Assembly: GCA_017303895.1 (NCBI GenBank)
Contig: JAFLBF010000012.1
Span: 42,491-106,490 of the forward strand
Source of the DNA: Bacteroidota bacterium
GTDB lineage: Bacteria > Bacteroidota > Bacteroidia > 2-12-FULL-35-15
Direction: 5' to 3'
DNA length: 64,000 nucleotides
The notes under the pieces were generated by a model. That model did not search any database. It was not told where the DNA came from and saw nothing but the letters and a program-made list of their open reading frames with translations. This document shows positions 25,292 to 34,079 of this stretch, piece after piece. Numbering within the stretch: position 1 is the first letter of the stretch; the number at the start of each line of letters is the position of its first letter. Both the position numbers and the translations under genes were made by a program.

Positions 25292-28246
25292 ATGATAAAA
25301 AATGTCGTATTATTGGTTGCGAAATTAAGCAACTATATGGACTTAAGATTAATTTCAAATAAGATCAATCGCATAGCTTTGGCTGTAAGCATACTTCTAT
25401 GCTTAAATAAAACTATCTTAGCACAGCATCCTGCATCCCATCAATTAAATACAGAGAAAGGCGCACCTTCCAATGAGATATACCGGGTAATACAAGATGA
25501 TTTTGGATATATCTGGATCGGTTGCGATGCAGGTTTATTTAAATATGATGGAATAAATTATAAGAAATTCTCCCATAGTGATCAAAATGGAAGAGGGATC
25601 TCTTTCCTTCAAATCGATAAAAAGCAAAGAATATGGTGTAAAAATTTTTTCGGACAAATATACCGAACCGACAATGATTCTTTAAAAATAGTAAAGAGTA
25701 TTAGTACCTCCAACCCTGCTTATCCTCAATTTACATTCGATGACAAGTCCAACTTTTGGTATTACGACAAAAGGGAACTAATTCAATGTAATGAGAATGG
25801 AACTGAAATACAAAAGATTGCATGTAAAGAATTACTTCCCAACGAAAGCATTACCTCCTTAAAATTCTTTAAAGACCAAATATACTATATCACCAATAAG
25901 TTGTCACTTTACAGGTATGATAGTAAAAATAGGGAAAGCGTAAAAATCAGCAGCAATATATCTTTAACAGCCTTATCAAACAGCGCAGCCTTTATTGAAC
26001 ACAAAGACACACTATTCTTGTTTGTAGAATTTGAAAACGTTGCTCAAAAGTATTCATTGTACCATATAACCAATGATCAGGTTAAAATATATCATAAGCT
26101 AGAAGAATATACATCCAACAAAAGAATATATTCTGTCTATTCAGACAATGTTGACCTCTGGCTTACCACCTCTGAAGGTGTTGAAAAAATTGATTCCCCA
26201 AAACTGACACACAAATTATTTAAAAATGAAAAGATAAGCTATATGCTTCGTGACAGAGAAGGACAATATTGGTTTTCGACACTTCATAATGGATTATATG
26301 TTATACCCAATTTAGAAATAGTAAGTTTAAACTCAACAAACTCTGAGTTAAGTGACAACAACATTAACTTAGTTAAAGCTATAAGGGACAACAAACTACT
26401 TCTTGGCTCCTATTCTGGAAAAATTTATGAATACGACACACAGAACAAATTAGTAGAGGAAAAGTACAATGTTAAAGAAGAGTTTATTCTAAATGTAAAA
26501 GCAATTGAAAATGACAACAGATACACAATTGTATCTCGAGGGAGACTATGCTTAATTGATCATTTGACAGGACATCAATACTTTCCAAAACTATCCAATG
26601 TAAGAGATATAGCCATATCGGAGGATTCTGTTTTCCTTGTTTTCCCTAACATGATCTTAAGCTGTAAAATAAACGATCTATTAACAAATGAAGGGCCTAA
26701 GTATTTAAAAATCAAAAATGAAGGAGGCAAAAGTATTGCTTATGATTCCATTCACAAAACCCTCTACATATCAATGGGAAATGGCCTTATTTTCCGAGAC
26801 AAATATGGCAAATGGAATAACATCGAACTAAATCAAAAAAAAGTTTTTGCAGGACAAATTAGATATAGAAATGGTATTTTATGGGTTGCAACTGTTTCAA
26901 ACGGTATTATCGGCATACAAGAGAATTTAATCAAACATCATTTCAACAGCTCTAATTTACTAAAAGACAACAACATTCGCACCTTAGGTATTTCAGACAA
27001 TTATTTATGGGTATGCAGCGAACAATATCTCCACAGAATCAATCTCACATCTCTTGAAACCGGAGTATTTGATATGAGTAATCAGATCAGTCCAAAAGAT
27101 ATAAACAGTATTGAAACCCATAACCAAATTGTCTACCTAGGGACGAATAATGGAGTGGAATTTTTTCCTGAAAATCTGAATTGGAAAAACGAGACACGAC
27201 CAAACATTCGATTCACTTCAATATTCGATGAAAAGCTGTCACTTGACTATGACAACAACAATGTAACCATTGAATTTAGTTCAACCTCTTTCAAAAGCAG
27301 AGGGACGTTTTACTATAAATACAAGCTAATTGGATTAGATACTTCCTTTACAAAAATTTCCGGAAATACTCCATATATACACTTTTCAAGGATACCGCCA
27401 GGAAAGTTTAATTTACAAGTCATTGGAGTGAATGAACATGGCATAGAGAGCGCTCCCATTAATTTAGCTATTTCAGTAAGCACACCTTTTTGGCAAAAAT
27501 GGTGGTTCTACCTTTTAACAGGTCTACTATTCTCAGTTGTAGTCACCATTTTTTTCTCCACTAGAATAAAATTCATACGTAAAAAGGCCGAACAAAAAAA
27601 TCAGATGGTATCTTCTCAACTTACCGCTTTAAAGGCACAAATGAACCCACATTTTATGTTCAACACCTTAAATTCCATACAAGATCTTATCTTAAAAAAG
27701 GATATAAAAAACACTAATTATTATCTGAGCAAATATGGAATGCTCATGCGAAAAATATTAGAAATATCTGAAAAGAATGAGATACTTCTTTCTGAGGAAA
27801 TAGAGATCCTCGATAATTACCTACAACTTGAGAAATTAAGATTTGGAGATGATTTTGAGTTTCATATTTTAAAACATGAACAGGTAAAGGCTGATCATGT
27901 ATATGTACCTCCTATGGTGATTCAACCATTTATTGAGAATGCGATCAAACATGGATTGCTGCACAAAAAAGGATTGAAAACCCTTAAAATAGAATTTAAA
28001 ACAAATGAAACCGAGCTTATCTGTACAATTGAAGACAATGGAATTGGAAGAAAAAGATCAGCTGAAATAAACAAAAAGTATAGAACAGGACATTATTCAT
28101 TTGCAACGAATGCTACAGAAAAACGGATCGAACTTTTAAACTCATTTAGTAAAAAACAATACAGATTTGAAATAATTGACAAGGAAGAGAAAGGAGAGCC
28201 CACCGGCACTAAGGTAAATATCCATATTCCAAATATCATTTCATGA
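25292..28246 (+). CDS. Hybrid-propeller sensor histidine kinase, LytS type
   Basis: 984 residues from the first ATG; the ATG at 25337 (MDLRLISNKINRIAL) gives a cleaner signal peptide ending near LAQ and is an equally good start. Extracytoplasmic region: two-component-regulator propeller repeats (DDFGYIWIGCDAGLFKYDG and later copies), then a Y_Y_Y domain (about 640-725). One membrane helix follows (about 735-758). The cytosolic part is a His_kinase/HATPase pair: QMNPHFMFNTLNSIQ with phosphoacceptor His near 787, IQPFIENAIKHGL (N box) and IEDNGIGRKRS (G box). It should phosphorylate the LytTR regulator encoded 104 bases downstream. Its stop codon lies within the first LytTR-like box. Confidence 0.93.
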   Translation: MIKNVVLLVAKLSNYMDLRLISNKINRIALAVSILLCLNKTILAQHPASHQLNTEKGAPSNEIYRVIQDDFGYIWIGCDAGLFKYDGINYKKFSHSDQNGRGISFLQIDKKQRIWCKNFFGQIYRTDNDSLKIVKSISTSNPAYPQFTFDDKSNFWYYDKRELIQCNENGTEIQKIACKELLPNESITSLKFFKDQIYYITNKLSLYRYDSKNRESVKISSNISLTALSNSAAFIEHKDTLFLFVEFENVAQKYSLYHITNDQVKIYHKLEEYTSNKRIYSVYSDNVDLWLTTSEGVEKIDSPKLTHKLFKNEKISYMLRDREGQYWFSTLHNGLYVIPNLEIVSLNSTNSELSDNNINLVKAIRDNKLLLGSYSGKIYEYDTQNKLVEEKYNVKEEFILNVKAIENDNRYTIVSRGRLCLIDHLTGHQYFPKLSNVRDIAISEDSVFLVFPNMILSCKINDLLTNEGPKYLKIKNEGGKSIAYDSIHKTLYISMGNGLIFRDKYGKWNNIELNQKKVFAGQIRYRNGILWVATVSNGIIGIQENLIKHHFNSSNLLKDNNIRTLGISDNYLWVCSEQYLHRINLTSLETGVFDMSNQISPKDINSIETHNQIVYLGTNNGVEFFPENLNWKNETRPNIRFTSIFDEKLSLDYDNNNVTIEFSSTSFKSRGTFYYKYKLIGLDTSFTKISGNTPYIHFSRIPPGKFNLQVIGVNEHGIESAPINLAISVSTPFWQKWWFYLLTGLLFSVVVTIFFSTRIKFIRKKAEQKNQMVSSQLTALKAQMNPHFMFNTLNSIQDLILKKDIKNTNYYLSKYGMLMRKILEISEKNEILLSEEIEILDNYLQLEKLRFGDDFEFHILKHEQVKADHVYVPPMVIQPFIENAIKHGLLHKKGLKTLKIEFKTNETELICTIEDNGIGRKRSAEINKKYRTGHYSFATNATEKRIELLNSFSKKQYRFEIIDKEEKGEPTGTKVNIHIPNIIS

Positions 28247-28268
28247 AGCAAAGTAAACAATTCATGAA
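28240..28268 (+). promoter_or_regulatory. Tandem TTCATGAA boxes before the LytTR gene
   Basis: TTCATGAA at 28240-28247 and again at 28261-28268, exactly 21 bp apart (two helical turns) in the same orientation. The first copy includes the kinase stop codon. The same pair with the same period recurs before the RCC1 gene. LytTR domains bind direct repeats with about this period. Confidence 0.6.
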
Positions 28269-28350
28269 TTAAAATATTATAATTTTATAAAAAGACTGTT
28301 TATTTGACATTGAAACTTGATCGTTCTTAAAACTATAGATTTATTTATAA

Positions 28351-29109
28351 ATGAAAATTAAGGCAATTATAATTGATGATGAAGAAAGGGCAAGAAATAC
28401 CCTTTCTTCATTATTACGTGAATATTGCAAGGAAGTAGAAGTAATAGGGATGTTTTCAAATGTTCCTGATGGTGTTATTGCAATCAATAAGCAGCAGCCG
28501 GACGTTGTTTTTCTTGACATTGAAATGCCGGAATACAATGGATTCGAGTTGCTTGACTTTTTTGCGGAGATCAACTTTGACATTATTTTTGTAACTGCTT
28601 ATAGTCAATATGCAATAAGAGCATTTGAAGTATCAGCAACCGACTATTTATTAAAACCTGTCGATATTGATGCTCTACAAAAGTCCATTGACAAAATAAA
28701 GAACAAGCAAAATCACACTGCGATCCAGAAACGTCTCGAATTGTTAAAAGAAACCTTTACGAATGAGGAAATCAAAAAAATTGCTCTTCCAATGGCAGAT
28801 GGTCTTCTGTTCATCGAAGTAAAAGACATTATTCTTTTAGAGGCAGATGGTGCTTATACCAATGTATTTCTGAAAAATGGATCCAAAATATTAGTAAGTA
28901 AAAAATTAAAATTCTTTGAAGATATTTTATCCAACCGTCCACAATTTTTCAGACCTCACCGCTCTCACCTGATCAACATCAACTATATAAAGAAATATAT
29001 AAAAGGAGATAACCAGATCATAATGGACAATCAGGCTTCGGTTTCTCTATCTCGAGATCTAAAACAGAATTTCGAATCTTTGCTAAAGGAATACAAATTA
29101 TTTGTCTAA
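28351..29109 (+). CDS. LytTR-family response regulator
   Basis: 252 residues. Receiver domain 1-120: acidic pocket D9/D10, phosphoacceptor Asp56 in VVFLDIEMPEYNG, and LLKPVD with the conserved Lys. LytTR DNA-binding domain about 145-250: IALPMADGLLFIEVKDIILLE, then DGAYTNVFLKNG, FRPHRSHLININYIKKY and QASVSLSRDLKQNF. It pairs with the kinase immediately upstream. The 104-base gap upstream carries a pair of TTCATGAA boxes, suggesting that it controls its own expression as well as the RCC1 gene. Confidence 0.95.
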   Translation: MKIKAIIIDDEERARNTLSSLLREYCKEVEVIGMFSNVPDGVIAINKQQPDVVFLDIEMPEYNGFELLDFFAEINFDIIFVTAYSQYAIRAFEVSATDYLLKPVDIDALQKSIDKIKNKQNHTAIQKRLELLKETFTNEEIKKIALPMADGLLFIEVKDIILLEADGAYTNVFLKNGSKILVSKKLKFFEDILSNRPQFFRPHRSHLININYIKKYIKGDNQIIMDNQASVSLSRDLKQNFESLLKEYKLFV

Positions 29110-29110
29110 A

Positions 29111-29144
29111 TACGATTCATGAATCCAGAACTACGATTCATGAA
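29111..29144 (+). promoter_or_regulatory. Tandem direct repeat (LytTR-like operator) before the RCC1 gene
   Basis: TACGATTCATGAA at 29111-29123 and an identical 13-mer at 29132-29144, period 21 bp, in the 99-base gap before the RCC1-repeat gene and two bases after the regulator's stop. It is the best-conserved version of the boxes at 28240-28268. Confidence 0.7.
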
Positions 29145-29208
29145 AACATCTCACTACCAACACTTATAATTTCCAACATTTGTGATGCTAATCAAAAAAA
29201 CATAACAA

Positions 29209-30567
29209 ATGAAAAAACTTATACTATTCTCTAGTTTTGCTTTATTGCAAGTACTTAATGCTACTTCACAGACTATTTCTGCAGGTGGTGAACACTCTAT
29301 GACATCATGCACTAGTAATTCTTTATACGTTTGGGGGGCAAACAATTTTGGTCAGGTAGGAAATGGAAGCACTATATCTGTAAGCTATTTCCCTGAACTA
29401 ATAACAATTATGCAAGGAACAAGAGCTGTATCCGCAGGACGAACACATACACTTGCGATCAAAAACGATAGCACAGTATGGGCTTGGGGGGCTAATACAT
29501 ATGGTCAGCTTGGAGATGGAACAAATACAAACTCAAACATCCCGGTTCAAGTATCGGGCCTAACTGGAATAATCAAAGTTGAAGGCTCTTGGGATTATTC
29601 GATGGCTTTAAGAAAAGATAGTACATTGTGGATATGGGGATCAGGAATCGCAGGCCAACTTGGAAATGGTGCTAACAGCAATAGCAATATACCTGTGCAA
29701 GTAAGTTCTTTATCAGGAGTAATAGCTATGGCTGCAGGAAATTCACACTGCTTAGCTGTAAAATCGGATGGCACTGTTTGGTCATGGGGATGGAATTACT
29801 ATGGACAGCTGGGAAGTGGAAATGTGACAGATGGAAACACTCCTGTTCAGGTTGCAGGTTTAAGTGATATCGTTATGGTAGAGGCAGGAAATGCTCATTC
29901 AATTGCTATTAAAAATGATGGTACTATTTACGTTTGGGGAAGAAACGATTTAGGACAATTTGGAAATGGCACCAATACGAATAGCTTAGTCCCTGTATCA
30001 GGTCCTTCAATAAGCGGTGTAATTCAAATCTCTACAAGCAGTGACCATAATTTAGTATTAAAAAATGATGGAACGGTATGGGGATGGGGAGTTAATACAA
30101 GTGGAAGAATTGGAGATGGAACAAACAACGATACAAATGTCCCGGTTCAATGTATCGTAACCAATGTTACAGAAATTAGTGCGGGTTACTCACACTCCTT
30201 AGCAAGAAAAGCTGATGGGACACTATGGGGATGGGGATCAAACTCAAACGGACAGCTTGGAAATGGGAATAATACTTTTAATAATCCTTCACCTCTTCTA
30301 GTTAATAACCAGTGTCCTCTACCTACATCAGTTAATGAACTTGAACAAAATAAGATCTTGAACATATACCCAAACCCAACTAGTTCATTGATCAACATAA
30401 CATGCTCTGAAGCTACAGCGATTTCAATTACGAATGTATTGGGTCTGCAGTTGATCATAAAAAACGTAAAAACAGCTGAATCAATTGATGTTTCAAATTT
30501 TGAAAACGGAATTTATTTTATAAAAGATCTGAATTCAGGAAAAACGATCAGATTCATTAAACAATAA
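29209..30567 (+). CDS. RCC1-repeat propeller protein with T9SS sorting tail
   Basis: 452 residues: signal peptide (KKLILFSSFALLQVLNATSQ), then seven RCC1-type repeats, each with a WxWGxNxxGQLGNG core (residues about 24-375) and so a complete seven-bladed propeller. A type A T9SS C-terminal domain follows (about 382-452: ILNIYPNPTSSLINI, then NGIYFIKDLNSGKTIRFIKQ). It should be exported by the type IX system to the cell surface or medium; the Asn/Gly/Thr-rich blades suggest a binding or adhesive role. It follows the LytTR gene and has tandem LytTR-like boxes in front, making it the likely target of that system. Confidence 0.92.
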   Translation: MKKLILFSSFALLQVLNATSQTISAGGEHSMTSCTSNSLYVWGANNFGQVGNGSTISVSYFPELITIMQGTRAVSAGRTHTLAIKNDSTVWAWGANTYGQLGDGTNTNSNIPVQVSGLTGIIKVEGSWDYSMALRKDSTLWIWGSGIAGQLGNGANSNSNIPVQVSSLSGVIAMAAGNSHCLAVKSDGTVWSWGWNYYGQLGSGNVTDGNTPVQVAGLSDIVMVEAGNAHSIAIKNDGTIYVWGRNDLGQFGNGTNTNSLVPVSGPSISGVIQISTSSDHNLVLKNDGTVWGWGVNTSGRIGDGTNNDTNVPVQCIVTNVTEISAGYSHSLARKADGTLWGWGSNSNGQLGNGNNTFNNPSPLLVNNQCPLPTSVNELEQNKILNIYPNPTSSLINITCSEATAISITNVLGLQLIIKNVKTAESIDVSNFENGIYFIKDLNSGKTIRFIKQ

Positions 30568-30588
30568 TAGAAACACAATTTACTCCAT

Positions 30589-30616
30589 AAAAAATCCCCA
30601 ACACATGTTGGGGATT
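30589..30616. terminator. Bidirectional terminator between RCC1 and DUF1456 genes
   Basis: AAAAATCCCCAAC paired with GTTGGGGATTTTT around a 4-base loop, A run on one side and T run on the other; it serves both convergent genes. Confidence 0.8.
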
Positions 30617-30619
30617 TTT

Positions 30620-30853
30620 TTATTTTTTCTCCGATTTTGGACCTCGTTTATAGGTAATCAGTCCGTTTAAAAAGTTACGTAGCAATTGATCTCCACATTC
30701 TTTATAATTGGGGTGATCGGGCTTTCTAAACAAAGCGTTCAACTCACTTTTTGTCATATCAAACTCTGATAGTTTCAGGATCTTGATAATATCTTCATCT
30801 TTCAATTCAAGAGCTACTCGGATCTTTTTTAATATATCGTTATTTGTTAGCAT
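30620..30853 (-). CDS. DUF1456 (YehS-like) protein, single-domain form
   Basis: 77 residues with the DUF1456 pattern: TNNDILKKIRVALELKDEDI, a linking TKSELNALFRKPDHPNY, then LLRNFLNGLITYKRG. YehS of Escherichia coli has two tandem copies (about 150 residues); here only one complete copy is present and the frame ends cleanly, so this is a single-repeat member, not a visible truncation. It has no known function. It lies 13 bases downstream of the E1 dehydrogenase gene on the same strand and is probably cotranscribed with it. Confidence 0.85.
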   Translation of the reverse strand: MLTNNDILKKIRVALELKDEDIIKILKLSEFDMTKSELNALFRKPDHPNYKECGDQLLRNFLNGLITYKRGPKSEKK

Positions 30854-30866
30854 ACAACGAATGTAA

Positions 30867-32957
30867 TTAATAATTCAACAACTCCCCTATCGCTTTAGCT
30901 ACTTTGCTTGCGTTCGGCAACATCGTAGTCTCTAAAGTAGAGTTCAAAGGAATAGCAGGTAAATTCTCGGAACCAATCACTTCAACAGGTGCATCCAATG
31001 ATTCAAAACAATATTTAGAAATTCTACCAGCTAACGCTTGAGCAAAACCATTATTATAAGGCTCTTCGGTAAGCACTATACATTTTCCATGTTTGCGAAC
31101 GGATGCAAATACAGTTGCTTCGTCCAATGGGTTAATAGTTCTTAAGTCAACAATCTCTACCTGACCGGCAAATTCTTTCGCTGCATTCTTTGCCCAATAC
31201 ACACCCATTCCGTAGGTAATGATCGTTAATGAGGCTTTATCATTTGATGCTTCTGCTTCCTGTACCATGCGCGCTTTTCCTAAAGGAATGATATAATCCT
31301 CATCCGGTTCAATGGTTTTAGCATCTTCTGTGCCTTTGATCTTACTCCAATACAATCCTTTATGTTCCAGCATCACTACCGGATTAGGGTCATAATAAGC
31401 AGCCTTCATCAACCCTTTCAGATCGGCACCCGTTGAAGGGTAGCAAATTTTTATCCCACGGATATTCGCCAACACACTTTCTACACTTGAAGAATGGTAA
31501 GGGCCACCACTACCGTAAGCTCCAATTGGAACACGCAAGATCATACTCACCGGCCACTTCCCATTTGATAAATAGCAAGAGCGACTTACCTCCGTGAATA
31601 ATTGATTCAAGCCCGGCCAAATATAATCGGCAAACTGTACTTCAACGATCGGCTTACATCCCGTTGCACTCATACCTACTGTGCTTCCAATAATAAATGC
31701 TTCCTGAATAGGTGTATTGAATACGCGGTGATCTCCAAAAGTCTGAGCTAATGTAGCCGCTTCACGGAATACACCACCCAAACGACCTCCAACATCTTGT
31801 CCGTATAACAAGCATTCCGGATGTTTGATCATTAATTCTCTTATAGCAAACAAAGCAGAGTCTACCATTACCGTTTTATCTTTTCCGGAAGGTTCACGTT
31901 GTCCTTTTTCTTCCGTAACAGATGTAGGAGCGAAATCATGATCAAATAGGTCTTCCGGACGAGGATCCTCAGCAGCCAATGCTTTTTGATATTCCTCTGC
32001 TACTTTTAATTTTGCTTGTTTCTCAATCTCTGTTAATTCAGCAATATCAAAACCTGAAACAATCAATTGATTTCTGAATTTCGGAAATGGATCACGCTGT
32101 TGTGCCTCTTCCAAGTCATCACGATACCACTCCTTACGAACACCGGATGTATGATGGTTCAACAAAGGAACTTTCGCATGGATCAAGAATGGTCTGCGTT
32201 CTTTTCTGATGATCGCCAGTACTTCTTTTACTGTATTATATGATCTTTCAAAATCAGTTCCGTCAATGGTGCGCGTTTCCAATCCTTTAAACCCTTTAGC
32301 ATATTCCGTTGCATCTTGCGCACGGATCTCTTTTGCATTAGCCGAAATATCCCATTCATTATCTTGAACCACATATAGAATTGGCATCTTTTTCAAAACG
32401 GCCATCTGAAAAGCTTCCGCTACTTCACCTTCTGTGATACAAGCATCACCTAATGAGCAAACTGCTACCGGTTTATCTGCACCATAATCAGCTGACAAGC
32501 CTTGCTTTTCTAAATATTGTAAGCCCATTGCAACACCGGTTGTAGGGATCGCTTGCATTCCTGTTGCAGATGACTGCATTGGAATTTTAGGCATATTATC
32601 TCTTTTTAAACTCGGGTGTGAGTAATAGGTACGTCCTCCGCTGAATGGATCATCCCTTTTAGCTAATCCCTGCAACATCAACTCATAAGGTGTCATTCCT
32701 ATACCCAACAACATGCTATCATCACGATAATAGGCGGATAAAAAATCTTGCGGCAATAACTGCATACTCACAGCCAACTGAATAGCTTCGTGCCCACGGG
32801 ACGTAGCATGCACATATTTGGCACATACTTCTTTGTTCTCCTCATACAATTCAGCCATAGCCTTAGCTGTACACATAAGCTCAAAAGCTTTCAATAAAGT
32901 AAGTTCATCAATGGATGAATTTATTTTTCTTTTGGTTTCAGACATTAATTGAGACAT
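30867..32957 (-). CDS. Fused 2-oxoacid dehydrogenase E1 (alpha plus beta), 696 aa
   Basis: Second, distinct ThDP-dependent E1 fusion in this window. E1-alpha (about 15-345): YVHATSRGHEAIQLAV, SAYYRDDSMLLGIGM, the ThDP motif from GDACITEGEVAEAF to VVQDNEWDIS, which keeps the Mg2+-ligand Asn that the 804-aa paralogue lacks. E1-beta (about 365-696): LYGQDVGGRLGGVFR, NTPIQEAFIIGSTVGM, VQFADYIWPGLNQL, GAYGSGGPYHSSS, DLRTINPLDE. Length and motifs fit the branched-chain / 2-oxoisovalerate type common in Bacteroidota. It feeds an E2 lipoyl acyltransferase that is not encoded nearby. The ATG at 32957 is followed by another at codon 5. Confidence 0.93.
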   Translation of the reverse strand: MSQLMSETKRKINSSIDELTLLKAFELMCTAKAMAELYEENKEVCAKYVHATSRGHEAIQLAVSMQLLPQDFLSAYYRDDSMLLGIGMTPYELMLQGLAKRDDPFSGGRTYYSHPSLKRDNMPKIPMQSSATGMQAIPTTGVAMGLQYLEKQGLSADYGADKPVAVCSLGDACITEGEVAEAFQMAVLKKMPILYVVQDNEWDISANAKEIRAQDATEYAKGFKGLETRTIDGTDFERSYNTVKEVLAIIRKERRPFLIHAKVPLLNHHTSGVRKEWYRDDLEEAQQRDPFPKFRNQLIVSGFDIAELTEIEKQAKLKVAEEYQKALAAEDPRPEDLFDHDFAPTSVTEEKGQREPSGKDKTVMVDSALFAIRELMIKHPECLLYGQDVGGRLGGVFREAATLAQTFGDHRVFNTPIQEAFIIGSTVGMSATGCKPIVEVQFADYIWPGLNQLFTEVSRSCYLSNGKWPVSMILRVPIGAYGSGGPYHSSSVESVLANIRGIKICYPSTGADLKGLMKAAYYDPNPVVMLEHKGLYWSKIKGTEDAKTIEPDEDYIIPLGKARMVQEAEASNDKASLTIITYGMGVYWAKNAAKEFAGQVEIVDLRTINPLDEATVFASVRKHGKCIVLTEEPYNNGFAQALAGRISKYCFESLDAPVEVIGSENLPAIPLNSTLETTMLPNASKVAKAIGELLNY

Positions 32958-33111
32958 TTTAGAGAGATTCTTTATTAATAGTTTGTTAAATCTACATAAA
33001 CATTATTTTAATTCCAATATATTTAATAAAAACAGAATATAATTTCAAATATTAACACAAATGCAAAATTAAAATTTAATAAAATTACAACTAAGTCTAT
33101 AGAATCATGAT

Positions 33112-33119
33112 TACCTTTG
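33112..33119 (+). promoter_or_regulatory. TACCTTTG minus-7 box of the DUF2911 gene
   Basis: TAnnTTTG match 49 bases before the ATG at 33169, in an otherwise very A/T-rich 211-base divergent gap (32958-33168) that shows no other structure. Confidence 0.5.
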
Positions 33120-33168
33120 GAAACAATTCAACTTTTCAATTGTAATACAAAAAACAAAAACAAATCAT

Positions 33169-34026
33169 ATGATAACTAAAAAAATGAAAAACATTCTATC
33201 GGCTGCTGCAATTGCAGTCATGAGCATTGGATCGGTAAATGCACAACAACTTAAAGTTCCGGCACCAAGTCCGTTACAAACTTTAAAACAAGCTTTTGCT
33301 TTATCAGAGATCACAATCGAATATTCACGTCCAAGTGTTAAAGGAAGAACGATCTATGGAGATGTTGTTCCATTTGGAAAAGTGTGGCGTACAGGAGCAA
33401 ACTCCTCAACGAAGATCACTTTTGGCGAAGATGTTAAAGTGGAAGGAAAAGATGTAGCTGCAGGAACCTATGCAATTTATAGCATTCCAAACAAAGACAG
33501 CTGGGAGATCATGTTATACAAAGATCTTACGCTAGGTGGAAATGTGGCTGAATACAAAGCAGAAAACGAGGTAGTGAAAGTAAAAGTAACTCCAACTGCT
33601 CTATCTAACAAAGTAGAAACATTCTCTATCAATGTTGCTGATATTACTGCAAACACTTGTGCAATTGAGCTGGTATGGGACAAAACCCGTGTTGCATTCA
33701 ATGTTACTGCCGAGATCGAATCGAAGATCATGAAGAACATTGAAACTACAATGAATAAAGATAGTCGCCCGTATTTTCAAGCAGCTAACTACTACTATGA
33801 GAACAACAAGGATCTTGCAAAAGCATTAGAATGGGTTAATAAAGCAGTAGAGCAAAATCCAAAAGCATATTGGGTTGTATTATTAAAAGCGAAGATCCAG
33901 TTAAAATCAAAAGATAATAAAGGAGCAATCGCTACAGCAGAACAAGCAATGGCTTTAGCAAAAGAAGACCAAGATGATGCGTATGTGAAGATGGCAGAGA
34001 AGTTGATCGCAGAAGCTAAAAAATAA
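33169..34026 (+). CDS. DUF2911 / TPR secreted protein
   Basis: 285 residues with a signal peptide (NILSAAAIAVMSIGSVNAQ). The DUF2911 domain spans about 25-180 (ITIEYSRPSVKGRTIYGDVVPFG, KVWRTGANSSTKITFG, AAGTYAIYSIPN, WEIMLYKD). Helical tetratricopeptide-like repeats follow (about 195-280: AANYYYENNKDLAKALEWVNKAV, AIATAEQAMALAKE). It is a frequent periplasmic protein of Bacteroidota with no defined function. The ATG at 33184 is an alternative start. The operon is single-gene, bounded by a promoter box and a perfect palindromic terminator. Confidence 0.9.
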   Translation: MITKKMKNILSAAAIAVMSIGSVNAQQLKVPAPSPLQTLKQAFALSEITIEYSRPSVKGRTIYGDVVPFGKVWRTGANSSTKITFGEDVKVEGKDVAAGTYAIYSIPNKDSWEIMLYKDLTLGGNVAEYKAENEVVKVKVTPTALSNKVETFSINVADITANTCAIELVWDKTRVAFNVTAEIESKIMKNIETTMNKDSRPYFQAANYYYENNKDLAKALEWVNKAVEQNPKAYWVVLLKAKIQLKSKDNKGAIATAEQAMALAKEDQDDAYVKMAEKLIAEAKK

Positions 34027-34039
34027 TCTTAATTGAATT

Positions 34040-34079
34040 AAAAAGAAAGGCTGTTTGATATCAAACAGCCTTTCTTTTT
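34040..34079. terminator. Perfect 40-bp palindromic bidirectional terminator
   Basis: Two exact complementary 20-base arms (34040-34059, 34060-34079) around the centre GATATC, with A and T runs at the ends. The stop codon of the convergent symporter gene (34061-34063) lies inside the right arm. Confidence 0.85.

Noticed and set aside
29280..30290. Regularly repeated DNA that could look like a repeat array
   Set aside because: These are the seven RCC1 blades of one protein, diverged copies of about 150 bases, not a CRISPR or tandem satellite.
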